11,536 bases of DNA from Planctomycetota bacterium (GCA_030614245.1 JAUWKK010000050.1:1-11536), one strand, 5' to 3'. Counted from the first letter of the stretch, positions 1 to 5,618 are shown. Translations and numbers: made by a program. The notes: generated from the letters alone by a model not told the origin.

Positions 1-1065
1 ATCCTCGAGATGAAGCGTAAGTACGGCGACCCGCGCCGCACTGAGATTCTTGACGTCTTTGAGGACGATATCGATCTCGAAGACCTGATCGAAGAAGCGA
101 TGATGGCCGTGACGATCAGCCAGGACGGCTACATCAAGCGGATGCCGCTCTCGACGTACCGCAGCCAGGGGCGCGGCGGCAAGGGCATCACCGGCTCGTC
201 TACCAAGGAAGGTGACTCCGTCGAGCACCTGTTCGCCGCGAGTACGCACGATTACATCCTCTTCTTCACCAGCCGAGGCAGGCTGCACTGGAAGAAGGTT
301 TACGACATCCCGGAACTGTCACGCCAGGCGCGCGGCCGGGCGCTGGTCAACCTCATGCAGTGCGAAGACGGCGAGTCCGTCACCGCGATGATACCCGTCC
401 GCGAGTTCGATGATCGCTTCGTGGTGATGGCGACGAGCTACGGGACTATCAAGCGGACGCCGCTGAAGGCATTCAGCCGGCCCAAGCGCAACGGCATCAT
501 CGCCGTCAAACTTCGTGAAGACCACAAGCTGATCGGCGTAGGGCTGACGGGCGGCGACCAGGACATCGTCCTCGGCACTCGCCAGGGCCGGGCGAACAGG
601 TTCCATGAGAAGGAGGTCCGCTCGATGGGGCGCACGGCCTCGGGCGTCCGAGGCGTCAAGCTCCGGCCCGGCGACGAAGTCGTCGGAATGGTCGTGGTCG
701 AGCCGGGAGTCACGCTGCTGAGCTTGTGCGAGAACGGTTTCGGCAAGCGCACGCCCATCGACGACTATCCCGTCAAGCACCGGGGAAACTACGGTGTCAT
801 CAACATCAAGACGAGCAGCCGCAACGGCCCCTGCATGGGCATCATCGGCGTGTTCGAGAGCGACGACATAATGATGGTCACCGCGCGCGGAATGATCGTC
901 CGCACACCTGTGGAGAATATCCGCCCGATCGGCCGCAACGCGCAGGGCGTCCGTATGATCCGCCTCAACGACGGCGACAAGGTCGTCTCCGTCGCCCGCC
1001 TCGAGCACGAGGAAGACGATGAGACGCCCGAGACCGACGACGGCCAACAGAACGGAGAAGCGTAG
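1..1065 (+). CDS. gyrA: DNA gyrase subunit A, C-terminal part (5' end lies outside the window)
   Basis: The reading frame is open from base 1, so this is the last 354 residues of a longer gene. It holds the C-terminal beta-pinwheel of GyrA, which wraps DNA around the enzyme so that gyrase can add negative supercoils using ATP. I count six blade repeats; examples are VTISQDGYIKRMPL, FVVMATSYGTIKRTPL, LLSLCENGFGKRTPI and IMMVTARGMIVRTPV. The GyrA-box is at 166-186 and reads QGRGGKG where the textbook form is QRRGGKG; the flanking G-G-K-G is intact. The protein ends in an acidic tail rich in E and D (EHEEDDETPETDD), a common regulatory tail in GyrA. ParC usually has fewer or degenerate blades and no intact box, so GyrA is preferred. 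The N-terminal cleavage-religation domain with the catalytic tyrosine is not visible. No U-tract terminator follows the TAG stop. Confidence 0.95.
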   Translation: MLEMKRKYGDPRRTEILDVFEDDIDLEDLIEEAMMAVTISQDGYIKRMPLSTYRSQGRGGKGITGSSTKEGDSVEHLFAASTHDYILFFTSRGRLHWKKVYDIPELSRQARGRALVNLMQCEDGESVTAMIPVREFDDRFVVMATSYGTIKRTPLKAFSRPKRNGIIAVKLREDHKLIGVGLTGGDQDIVLGTRQGRANRFHEKEVRSMGRTASGVRGVKLRPGDEVVGMVVVEPGVTLLSLCENGFGKRTPIDDYPVKHRGNYGVINIKTSSRNGPCMGIIGVFESDDIMMVTARGMIVRTPVENIRPIGRNAQGVRMIRLNDGDKVVSVARLEHEEDDETPETDDGQQNGEA

Positions 1066-1083
1066 TCGGCGCTGTGGTAAGGG

Positions 1084-1285
1084 GGCAAACACGGCCAACC
1101 GAGGACGGTTGACCGTGCCACCCGGCTGGGGATCGCAGCCCCGTAGGGGCGAAATAAGATAGCCGGCGCTGGCTGGAGCTTGCAGCCCCGGAGGGGCGAT
1201 ATAAGATAGCCCACGGCAACGCCGTGGGTAAAGTTGATGATTGAAATGCCAGCCCCAACGGGGCGGAATAATGCCACGAATCGGC
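1084..1285. repeat. Composite intergenic repeat, copy A
   Basis: This is the first of two long direct copies in the gyrA-yggS gap. Bases 1084-1164 match 1427-1507 at 78 of 81 positions, and 1212-1285 match 1508-1581 at 70 of 74 (hand counts). Between these blocks copy A has 47 extra bases (1165-1211) that repeat its own 'GCAGCCCCnnAGGGGCGA...ATAAGATAGCC' unit. It contains several hairpins: 1090-1117 (CACGG-c-CAACCG, loop AGGA, CGGTTG-a-CCGTG); GCCCC-GTA-GGGGC at 1138-1150; GCCCC-GGA-GGGGC at 1185-1197; CCCACGGC-AAC-GCCGTGGG at 1210-1228; and GCCCC-AAC-GGGGC at 1252-1264. No protein function is credible here. Confidence 0.9.
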
Positions 1286-1294
1286 AGGCTGGAA

Positions 1295-1388
1295 TGGAAC
1301 CACAGATAAACGCAGATAAACGCAGATAAACGCAGATGAGGAGTGGAACCACAGATAAACGCAGATGAGGAGTGGGACCACAGATAAG
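1295..1388. repeat. Tandem 'CAGATAAACG' repeat in a longer tandem unit
   Basis: Three perfect 10-base units CAGATAAACG lie at 1303-1332, followed by a truncated CAGAT. They sit in a larger tandem unit that starts TGGAACCACAGATAA and ends CAGATGAGGAG. That larger unit occurs at 1295-1343 (49 bases, with the expanded 10-mers), at 1344-1372 (29 bases, one 10-mer), and partially at 1373-1388. The length difference looks like slippage at the 10-mer. The same word appears inverted and interrupted near the right end of the window (11366-11436). Confidence 0.9.
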
Positions 1389-1390
1389 CT

Positions 1391-1428
1391 GGGCATGCAG
1401 GTAGGCCCTCCATAGGCGGGCATGCAGG
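1391..1428. repeat. 11-base direct repeat around a decayed CCCGCC-TAT-GGCGGG module
   Basis: GGGCATGCAGG occurs at 1391-1401 and 1418-1428, enclosing 16 bases. Those bases include CCTCCATAGGCGGG, a mismatched version of the hairpin word seen intact at 11406-11420. The second direct repeat overlaps the first bases of composite repeat copy B, so this is a junction between modules. Confidence 0.7.
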
Positions 1429-1581
1429 CAAACACGGCCAACCGAGGACGGTTGACCGTGCCACCCGGCAGGGGATTGCAGCCCCGCAGGGGCGAAATAA
1501 GATAGCCCACGGCAACGCCGTGGGTAAAGTTGATGAGTGAAATCCCAGCCCCAACGGGGCGGAATAATGCCGCGAATGGGC
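1427..1581. repeat. Composite intergenic repeat, copy B
   Basis: Second direct copy of the composite repeat, lacking the 47-base internal unit of copy A. Hairpins are at 1433-1460 (same 5+6 base-pair stem with a C-A mismatch and an AGGA loop), 1481-1493 (GCCCC-GCA-GGGGC), 1506-1524 (CCCACGGC-AAC-GCCGTGGG) and 1548-1560 (GCCCC-AAC-GGGGC). The stems are conserved between copies, while most of the few differences fall in loops or linkers. Confidence 0.9.
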
Positions 1582-1582
1582 G

Positions 1583-1647
1583 GGCCATGCCGCAGGCAGA
1601 CAGGTTGGAAAGCCTGCCCCACGGAGAGATGCTGCCCTTGCATGGCC
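1583..1647. repeat. Short module bounded by an 8-base inverted repeat
   Basis: GGCCATGC at 1583-1590 and GCATGGCC at 1640-1647 are perfect inverted partners. Between them is a CAGGC/GCCTG stem. The minus strand reads as the frequent phrase VGQAFQPV, which I recognise from spurious ORFs in planctomycete-like genomes. The module ends 33 bases before the yggS start, so almost nothing in this gap is left for a unique promoter; I found no convincing one. Confidence 0.65.
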
Positions 1648-1680
1648 ACAACTTCTCGCTCCTCTTGAGCGGAATCTCGA

Positions 1681-2379
1681 ATGACCGCCGGGATTAACAG
1701 ACTCCAGGTCAATCTCGAAAACGTCCGCGGGCGCATGGCGGCTGCGTGCGAGCGCTCCGGGCGGCCCCGCGGCGACGTCACGCTCGTTGCGGTGACCAAG
1801 TCGGTCGGGCCTGAGGTCGCGGATGCGCTTGCCGATCTCGGCGTGGCGGATATCGGCGAGAACCGCGTCCAGGACGCGATAGCGAAATCCCGCGAGATGA
1901 ATCGCACGGATGCCGTCCGCTGGCACATGATCGGGCATCTACAGCGCAACAAGGTCAGGCGTGCGCTCGAGCTCTTCGGGCTGATCCATTCGGTGGACAG
2001 CGTTCGCCTGGCGGCCGAGATCGACCGCGTTGCAGGACCTCAGGGGCACGTAATGCCGGCCCTGCTCGAGGTGAACGTCTCAGGCGAGGAGCGCAAGTTC
2101 GGCCTGCGGCCCGAAGAGACGGCCGAGGTGATTCGCGAAATCTCCGCGATGGACCACATATCCGTGGAAGGGCTGATGACGATGGCGCCTTTCGGTGCGT
2201 CGGAGGCGGAGCTGAGGCGCGTCTTCGCCGGGTTGCGCGCGCTCTCCGAGCGAATAGCGTCGCTCGGCATTCCCCGCGTCAGGATGCAGCATCTTTCGAT
2301 GGGCATGTCGCAGGATTTCGAGATCGCCATCGAGGAGGGTGCGACGATGGTGCGGGTGGGCTCGGCGCTTTTCGTGTGA
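1681..2379 (+). CDS. yggS: Pyridoxal phosphate homeostasis protein (YggS/PLPBP/PROSC family)
   Basis: A 232-residue protein, the normal length for this family of single-domain, fold-III PLP-binding proteins. They keep free pyridoxal 5'-phosphate at a safe level and influence amino-acid metabolism; no enzyme activity is established. The PLP lysine is expected at K40 in TLVAVTKS. Other family signatures are GENRVQ, WHMIGHLQRNK near 80-90, EVNVSGEERKFG, LMTMAPF, and the phosphate-binding C-terminal part LSMGMSQDFEIAIEEG followed by TMVRVGSALF. The ATG at 1681 is chosen because an in-frame TGA lies five codons upstream and the protein starts typically. The ribosome site (GAGCGGA) is weak. It runs in the same direction as gyrA but is separated by about 600 bases of repeats. 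It ends in TGA closely followed by TAA, converging on the DUF2330 gene 14 bases away. Confidence 0.95.
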   Translation: MTAGINRLQVNLENVRGRMAAACERSGRPRGDVTLVAVTKSVGPEVADALADLGVADIGENRVQDAIAKSREMNRTDAVRWHMIGHLQRNKVRRALELFGLIHSVDSVRLAAEIDRVAGPQGHVMPALLEVNVSGEERKFGLRPEETAEVIREISAMDHISVEGLMTMAPFGASEAELRRVFAGLRALSERIASLGIPRVRMQHLSMGMSQDFEIAIEEGATMVRVGSALFV

Positions 2380-2393
2380 TAATCGGCCCGGCG

Positions 2394-3440
2394 CTACTGC
2401 GCGCTCGATGCCCGGCTCTGAGCCACGCGCCGCTTAGTCCGTGCGAGAACGAAGACGGCGATCACCGCCGCGAGACCGACCATTATATTGATGTAAGGGC
2501 TGAGCGGCGAGCCTATGGGCGCCGAGAGCTGCAAGTCGGTCTCCCACTCCGAGATGGGCTGCTCCGCGCCGTTCAGGTCGTGAGCGCAGGCGCGATACAG
2601 GAAGATGCGACCCTGGCCGAGCTTGGCCAGCACGGGGTCGACGGCGACGGCGTCGAAGAGCCGCCTGCTCTGCTCGGGCAGATCGCTGGCGCGGGTGATG
2701 CGATTGCTCTGCTTCATCTTGTCGGGTTCGAGCTCGACGAGCGTCAGGCCGAACGTGCCGAGCTCCTTCCGGTCGATCCTGCCCTTGCAGAAGATATAGA
2801 GCGTCAGGTCGAAGGTTCCCTCATCGGCGCAGAGCAGTATGGGGTAGTGTATGCGACGGGCGCCGAACACAATGCGCACGGGTGTGAGCCGTCCGCGCAC
2901 GGGAAGCCCCTGGGGGTCTTCAAATAGCACGGCAACGAAGAACCAGCGTCGCGCCGCGTAGTATGCGAGCGCCTCGGGCCGGATGGCTTGCAGGCCGTGG
3001 AGCTCGAGCCACCTGTTGACGGCCTCGACGCCCGCCTTGCCCGGCGCTGGCAGCGGCGTGATTGTCGGCGCGTTGCGCGGCATATCCTCAACAAGTTCTC
3101 CGCCGCGGATTGCCGATGGCTTCTTCTCGTCAGCAAAATACGGTGTAGTGAAGTCGTTAAGCTCGCCGAACGCCACCGTATTGGCCGTTCCGGTCGTATC
3201 CGGTTTCTCGGGCACGGGAATGATCCAACCGAGCTTCGTGATCGGTGTATCGGCGTCGCGGATATTGTAGTCGATGCGGATGACCAGCTCCTGGCGGCGC
3301 TTGTGGTAGAAGATGATCCCCCGCTGATCGCTCAGGAAGGCTTTCTCTTTACATCCCACGGGCAGGCAGAGCGACCCGGCGGCGGCATCGCCGGCAAAGA
3401 TCACGCAGGCCAGAAGTATCAACGTCCGTTTCGTCAGCAT
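2394..3440 (-). CDS. Secreted, membrane-anchored DUF2330-like protein of unknown function
   Basis: A 348-residue protein. The N-terminus (MLTKRTLILLACVIFAGDAAAG) is a signal peptide with likely cleavage after AAA near residue 21. The exported part resembles DUF2330: a CLPVGC cysteine pair (about 25-30), then RGIIFYHKRRQELVIRIDY, LGWIIPVPEKPD and LNDFTTPYF. Near 317-334 is a membrane segment (IMVGLAAVIAVFVLA) followed by TKRR, so the protein is probably anchored with a short cytoplasmic tail. Function is unknown for the family. An in-frame GTG at 3449 would add three residues, but that GTG is part of the ribosome-binding sequence GAGGTG six bases before the ATG, so ATG is the likelier start. 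LLAC resembles a lipobox, but a cysteine at residue 12 is too early to be convincing. Promoter at 3459-3487; uppP is upstream on the same strand. Confidence 0.75.
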   Translation of the reverse strand: MLTKRTLILLACVIFAGDAAAGSLCLPVGCKEKAFLSDQRGIIFYHKRRQELVIRIDYNIRDADTPITKLGWIIPVPEKPDTTGTANTVAFGELNDFTTPYFADEKKPSAIRGGELVEDMPRNAPTITPLPAPGKAGVEAVNRWLELHGLQAIRPEALAYYAARRWFFVAVLFEDPQGLPVRGRLTPVRIVFGARRIHYPILLCADEGTFDLTLYIFCKGRIDRKELGTFGLTLVELEPDKMKQSNRITRASDLPEQSRRLFDAVAVDPVLAKLGQGRIFLYRACAHDLNGAEQPISEWETDLQLSAPIGSPLSPYINIMVGLAAVIAVFVLARTKRRVAQSRASSAQ

Positions 3441-3446
3441 TCCAAC

Positions 3447-3452
3447 CACCTC
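3447..3452 (-). promoter_or_regulatory. Ribosome binding site that decides the start of the DUF2330 gene
   Basis: On the minus strand this reads GAGGTG, six bases before the ATG at 3438-3440. The GTG inside it could be taken as an in-frame start but is better read as anti-16S pairing sequence. Confidence 0.65.
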
Positions 3453-3458
3453 GGTAGA

Positions 3459-3487
3459 AGTATAAGCGAGCGTGATGCGCTAATCAA
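3459..3487 (-). promoter_or_regulatory. Predicted sigma70-type promoter of the DUF2330 gene
   Basis: The minus strand has TTGATT at 3482-3487, a spacer of exactly 17 bases, and TATACT at 3459-3464. Transcription would begin near 3452, giving a very short leader of about a dozen bases ahead of the ATG at 3440. It lies in the roughly 100-base gap after uppP, so the DUF2330 gene need not depend on uppP transcription. Confidence 0.6.
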
Positions 3488-3539
3488 AGGGTTTTGCCCG
3501 ACGTGAAGCAGCAGACTGCCGATCCGGCGGGCGCCCTTA

Positions 3540-4355
3540 TCAGGTAGACAGGAAGTGAACGATCAATATGATCGCGCCCAGCGGGATGCACCAGATGGCG
3601 AACCAGGAGAGCTTGTGGCGGCGCACCAGCTTGAGCAGGCCCGTCAGTGCGAGCAGGCTGAAGACGAACGATGAAACGGTCCCGCTGATGAATATCGGCG
3701 CCGGGATGCCCGACCATGCATCGGCGCCTTTCAGCAGATGCGTCAATAGGTCGTAGCAGCAGACGCCGCCGATGGCGGGGATAGCCATGAGGAACGAATA
3801 GCGCACCGCTTCGTCGCGGCTGAGCCTGCGTAACAGGCCGGCACCGATGGTGCAGCCCGACCTCGACAGCCCCGGCATGATGGCAACTGCCTGCCCGCAG
3901 CCGATGATGAGCGCATCTGCGAGGCCCGTCTGAGAAACGCTCCTGTCGCCCGGCTTCTTCCATTCGACCAGGATGAGCATCAGCCCGGTGGCGATCAGTG
4001 CGAGGCCGACGGCGTTCAGGCTGCCGAAGGCATCCTCGATGTGTGATTTCAGCAGCACTCCCACGAGGCCTGCGGGGACAGTCGCTATCAGCAGCATCAG
4101 CAGCAGGCGGCGTTCGTGCAGGATAATCCGCTTGATGTCGTCGCGCACGACGATCACAATCGCCGCAAGCGAGGCGCCGTGCACCGCTACGTTGAACGCG
4201 ATCGCCTCTTTGCCCAAGACGTGGCCGTAACCCATCTTGTCGGCGAATATCTGGATGATTGCCAGATGCCCCGACGAACTGATGGGGAAGAACTCGGTGA
4301 TCCCCTGCACGGCCCCGAGGATCAGCCCGAAGATCAGTTCGCCCAGCGCGTCCAT
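3540..4355 (-). CDS. uppP: Undecaprenyl-diphosphate phosphatase (BacA/UppP)
   Basis: A 271-residue multi-pass inner-membrane protein. It removes a phosphate from undecaprenyl diphosphate to recycle the lipid carrier of peptidoglycan and other envelope polymers, and gives bacitracin tolerance in some species. Both family signatures are present: GAVQGITEFFPISSSGHL at residues 14-31, with the Q-xxx-E motif at 17-21, and PGLSRSGCT at 161-169 with the conserved Arg at 165. Long hydrophobic stretches follow throughout. The start is set at the ATG at 4353-4355: it gives the usual short N-terminus (MDALGELIFG), has GGAAG eight bases upstream, and matches family length. An in-frame ATG at 4400 would add 15 residues, but it lies within the edge of a dispersed repeat (from 4395), so that extension is probably an accident. 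I found no clear promoter in the repeat-rich DNA upstream. Confidence 0.93.
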   Translation of the reverse strand: MDALGELIFGLILGAVQGITEFFPISSSGHLAIIQIFADKMGYGHVLGKEAIAFNVAVHGASLAAIVIVVRDDIKRIILHERRLLLMLLIATVPAGLVGVLLKSHIEDAFGSLNAVGLALIATGLMLILVEWKKPGDRSVSQTGLADALIIGCGQAVAIMPGLSRSGCTIGAGLLRRLSRDEAVRYSFLMAIPAIGGVCCYDLLTHLLKGADAWSGIPAPIFISGTVSSFVFSLLALTGLLKLVRRHKLSWFAIWCIPLGAIILIVHFLST

Positions 4356-4394
4356 GGCGTTCGCTTCCGGTATCAGGCTTACAATGCTACTTTC

Positions 4395-4470
4395 TGTCAT
4401 TCTGAGGAGCGAAGCGACGAAGAATCCTTCGTGCTGTGGCCCCAGAGTCTGTATCCAGATCGTTGGGTAT
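4395..4470. repeat. Dispersed repeat, TGTCATTCTGAG type, left copy
   Basis: Begins TGTCATTCTGAGGAGCGAAG, continues through GAAGAATCCTTCG, and ends near GTCTGTATCCAGATCG. Its forward translation contains CHSEERSDEESF, a phrase I recognise from spurious ORFs in many genomes. An inverted, longer copy is at 4841-4945. The repeat edge overlaps the ATG that would extend uppP. Confidence 0.85.
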
Positions 4471-4534
4471 GCTGGTCAACCGTGATTCAAAGGCAATGGA
4501 TGTTTTCAACCCGAATCACGCGGAAGCTGACTCC

Positions 4535-4551
4535 TGGCCGCATAGCGGCCA
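4535..4551. repeat. Perfect hairpin with three-base loop
   Basis: TGGCCGC, loop ATA, GCGGCCA: a 7-base-pair perfect stem in the non-coding DNA upstream of uppP. It follows the same pattern as the other three-base-loop hairpins in the window. Confidence 0.7.
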
Positions 4552-4578
4552 AGGCATGAAGCCCCTCTATAGGCGGGC

Positions 4579-4697
4579 AGGCTGGGGCTTCAGCCCCTTG
4601 CTGTGCCCTGAAGGGGCACGGCAGGTGCTCCTTTCCTCCGCCCCTTCAGGGCGGCTCGTTTCTTTCCGCTCCTCAACTGGGGCTGAAGCCCCAGCCT
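4579..4697. repeat. Nested inverted repeat (19-base outer arms, 13-base inner arms)
   Basis: AGGCTGGGGCTTCAGCCCC at 4579-4597 is perfectly inverted at 4679-4697. Inside it, GCCCTGAAGGGGC at 4605-4617 is perfectly inverted at 4640-4652 with a 22-base loop. Each outer arm is itself a small hairpin (GGGGCTTCAGCCCC). The whole 119-base unit could fold as a cruciform or a long RNA stem. A decayed CCATAGGCGGGCAGG-like word (CTATAGGCGGGCAGG) adjoins it on the left. Confidence 0.85.
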
Positions 4698-4705
4698 ATA
4701 TGCCC

Positions 4706-4722
4706 TCGCTGCTCCGCAGCGA
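4706..4722. repeat. Perfect hairpin with three-base loop
   Basis: TCGCTGC, loop TCC, GCAGCGA: a 7-base-pair perfect stem immediately to the right of the nested inverted repeat. Confidence 0.65.
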
Positions 4723-4784
4723 AGAGACGGGGCCTCTCCCAGGCGTACCGGACGCTGGCGCTCACATTCGCGGCTGACGGCCAG

Positions 4785-4819
4785 CAATTCTTCGCCAACC
4801 CCAGCATTAAACACATCCT
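4785..4819 (-). repeat. 35-base dispersed word, also at the right end of the window
   Basis: Read on the minus strand, this segment starts AGGATGTGTTTAATGCTGGG and ends GAAGAATTG. It matches 11502-11536 on the plus strand at 30 of 35 positions by hand count. It joins the inverted right copy of the TGTCATTCTGAG repeat, so several repeat types are stacked here. Confidence 0.7.
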
Positions 4820-4840
4820 AACACGCGCGGCGCATAAGAT

Positions 4841-4945
4841 ACCGCACGATCTAGATACAGACTTGTGGCCCCAGTGCATCCCGAAGCTCCTCAAGATATC
4901 GCGCGTCCATAGCGCGAAGGATTCTTCGCTACGCTCAGAATGACA
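4841..4945 (-). repeat. Dispersed repeat, TGTCATTCTGAG type, inverted right copy
   Basis: On the minus strand it begins TGTCATTCTGAGCGTAGCGA and ends GTCTGTATCTAGATCGTGCG. It aligns with the left copy at both ends but carries roughly 35-40 additional bases in the middle (GACGCGCGATATCTTGAGGA and following). The two copies face each other across about 370 bases of hairpin-rich DNA. Confidence 0.85.
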
Positions 4946-4971
4946 AGGAACGCGAGCCCCAAGTCCTTGGC

Positions 4972-5055
4972 TTACAACGCTTTGGGTTCCGCCCATCCAT
5001 ACCCGGCCGCCTATGGCGGGGGCGGGCAGGGCCGCGCAAGGACATAGCGTTGTAA
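4972..5055. repeat. 13-base inverted pair enclosing a CCGCC-TAT-GGCGG hairpin
   Basis: TTACAACGCTTTG at 4972-4984 pairs with CATAGCGTTGTAA at 5043-5055 at 12 of 13 positions. Between them CCGCC-TAT-GGCGG (5007-5019) is a clean hairpin, the same word found at 11406-11420. It looks like one repeat carried inside another. Confidence 0.65.
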
Positions 5056-5081
5056 TGTTCAGGCTTCGGAACGGCGGTTCA

Positions 5082-5146
5082 GCCGATTATTCTGTTATCG
5101 GCGCCGGGAGAGGCGGGATTACCGCAGACCAGGCGCGAAAGGCGCC
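5082..5146. other. Two small stem-loops downstream of dut, possible weak transcription end
   Basis: GGCGC-gaaag-GCGCC at 5132-5146 lies about 22 bases beyond the dut stop. GCCGAT-tattctgtt-ATCGGC at 5082-5102 follows. Neither is followed by a U-run on the minus strand, so an intrinsic terminator cannot be claimed. The rest of 5056-5168 shows nothing else I can support. Confidence 0.3.
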
Positions 5147-5168
5147 GGGGGCTGATCCTAATGCCTTC

Positions 5169-5618
5169 TCAGTGCCCCGTATGGCCGAAGCCGCCTGCGC
5201 CACGGTCGGTGTCGTCGAGCTCGTCGGCCTCGCGCCACTCTGCCCTGGTCACCTGCTGGATGACCATCTGTGCGATCCGCATCGCACGGGAAATCTCGAA
5301 CGGCTCGGGGCCGATGTTGGCGAGAATGACGCCGACCTCGCCTCGATAATCGCTGTCGATTGTGCCTGGCGCGTTGACGATAGTGATGCCGTATCTCAAC
5401 GCCAGGCCGCTGCGGGGCCTGACTTGCGCCTCGTACCCGCGCGGTACCGAGATGTGCAGTCCCGTCGGGATCAGCCTGATCTCGCCCGGCGCCAGCGTCA
5501 CAGGCTCGTCGACGGCCGCCAGAAGGTCCATCCCGCTCGCACCGTCGCTTTCATATCTCGGCAGGGGGATGTCTTCGCAACCGGGTTTTCTTTGGACTGC
5601 TATGGTGATCTCTGTCAC
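5169..5618 (-). CDS. dut: Deoxyuridine 5'-triphosphate nucleotidohydrolase (dUTPase)
   Basis: A 149-residue trimeric dUTPase, the standard length. It hydrolyses dUTP to dUMP and pyrophosphate, which keeps uracil out of DNA and supplies dUMP for thymidylate synthesis. All five family motifs are present in order: ASGMDLLA (27-34), PRSGLALRYG (68-77), GTIDSDYRGEVGVIL (85-99) with the catalytic Asp and Tyr, RIAQMVI (113-119), and the C-terminal RGAGGFGHTG arm that closes over the substrate. The start is GTG, with AAAGG six bases upstream, and it overlaps the coaB stop as GTGA. Translation is therefore probably coupled to coaB. It is the last gene of the pheA-dut cluster. Adjacency of dut to coaBC is also known from Escherichia coli. 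Confidence 0.96.
   Translation of the reverse strand: MTEITIAVQRKPGCEDIPLPRYESDGASGMDLLAAVDEPVTLAPGEIRLIPTGLHISVPRGYEAQVRPRSGLALRYGITIVNAPGTIDSDYRGEVGVILANIGPEPFEISRAMRIAQMVIQQVTRAEWREADELDDTDRGAGGFGHTGH

Noticed and set aside
1090..1117. Hairpin as an intrinsic terminator of gyrA
   Set aside because: The stem is good but no U-run follows, and the same hairpin occurs again at 1433-1460 away from any gene end; it is part of the repeat.
1303..1337. Possible CRISPR-like repeats
   Set aside because: The units are 10 bases, contiguous, without unique spacers and without cas genes.
319..1952. Long minus-strand open frames (up to 539 codons) across the gyrA-yggS gap
   Set aside because: They run antisense to gyrA and yggS and through the repeats; the translations are repeat phrases such as FAPAGL and LYPRRCRGLSY, not a protein family.
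2376..2927. Plus-strand 183-codon frame after yggS
   Set aside because: It is antisense to the DUF2330 gene, which has a signal peptide, membrane anchor, promoter and ribosome site.
4436..4996. Several short frames on both strands in the uppP-dut gap
   Set aside because: All consist of repeat translation (for example CHSERSEESFALW) with no ribosome site or family resemblance.
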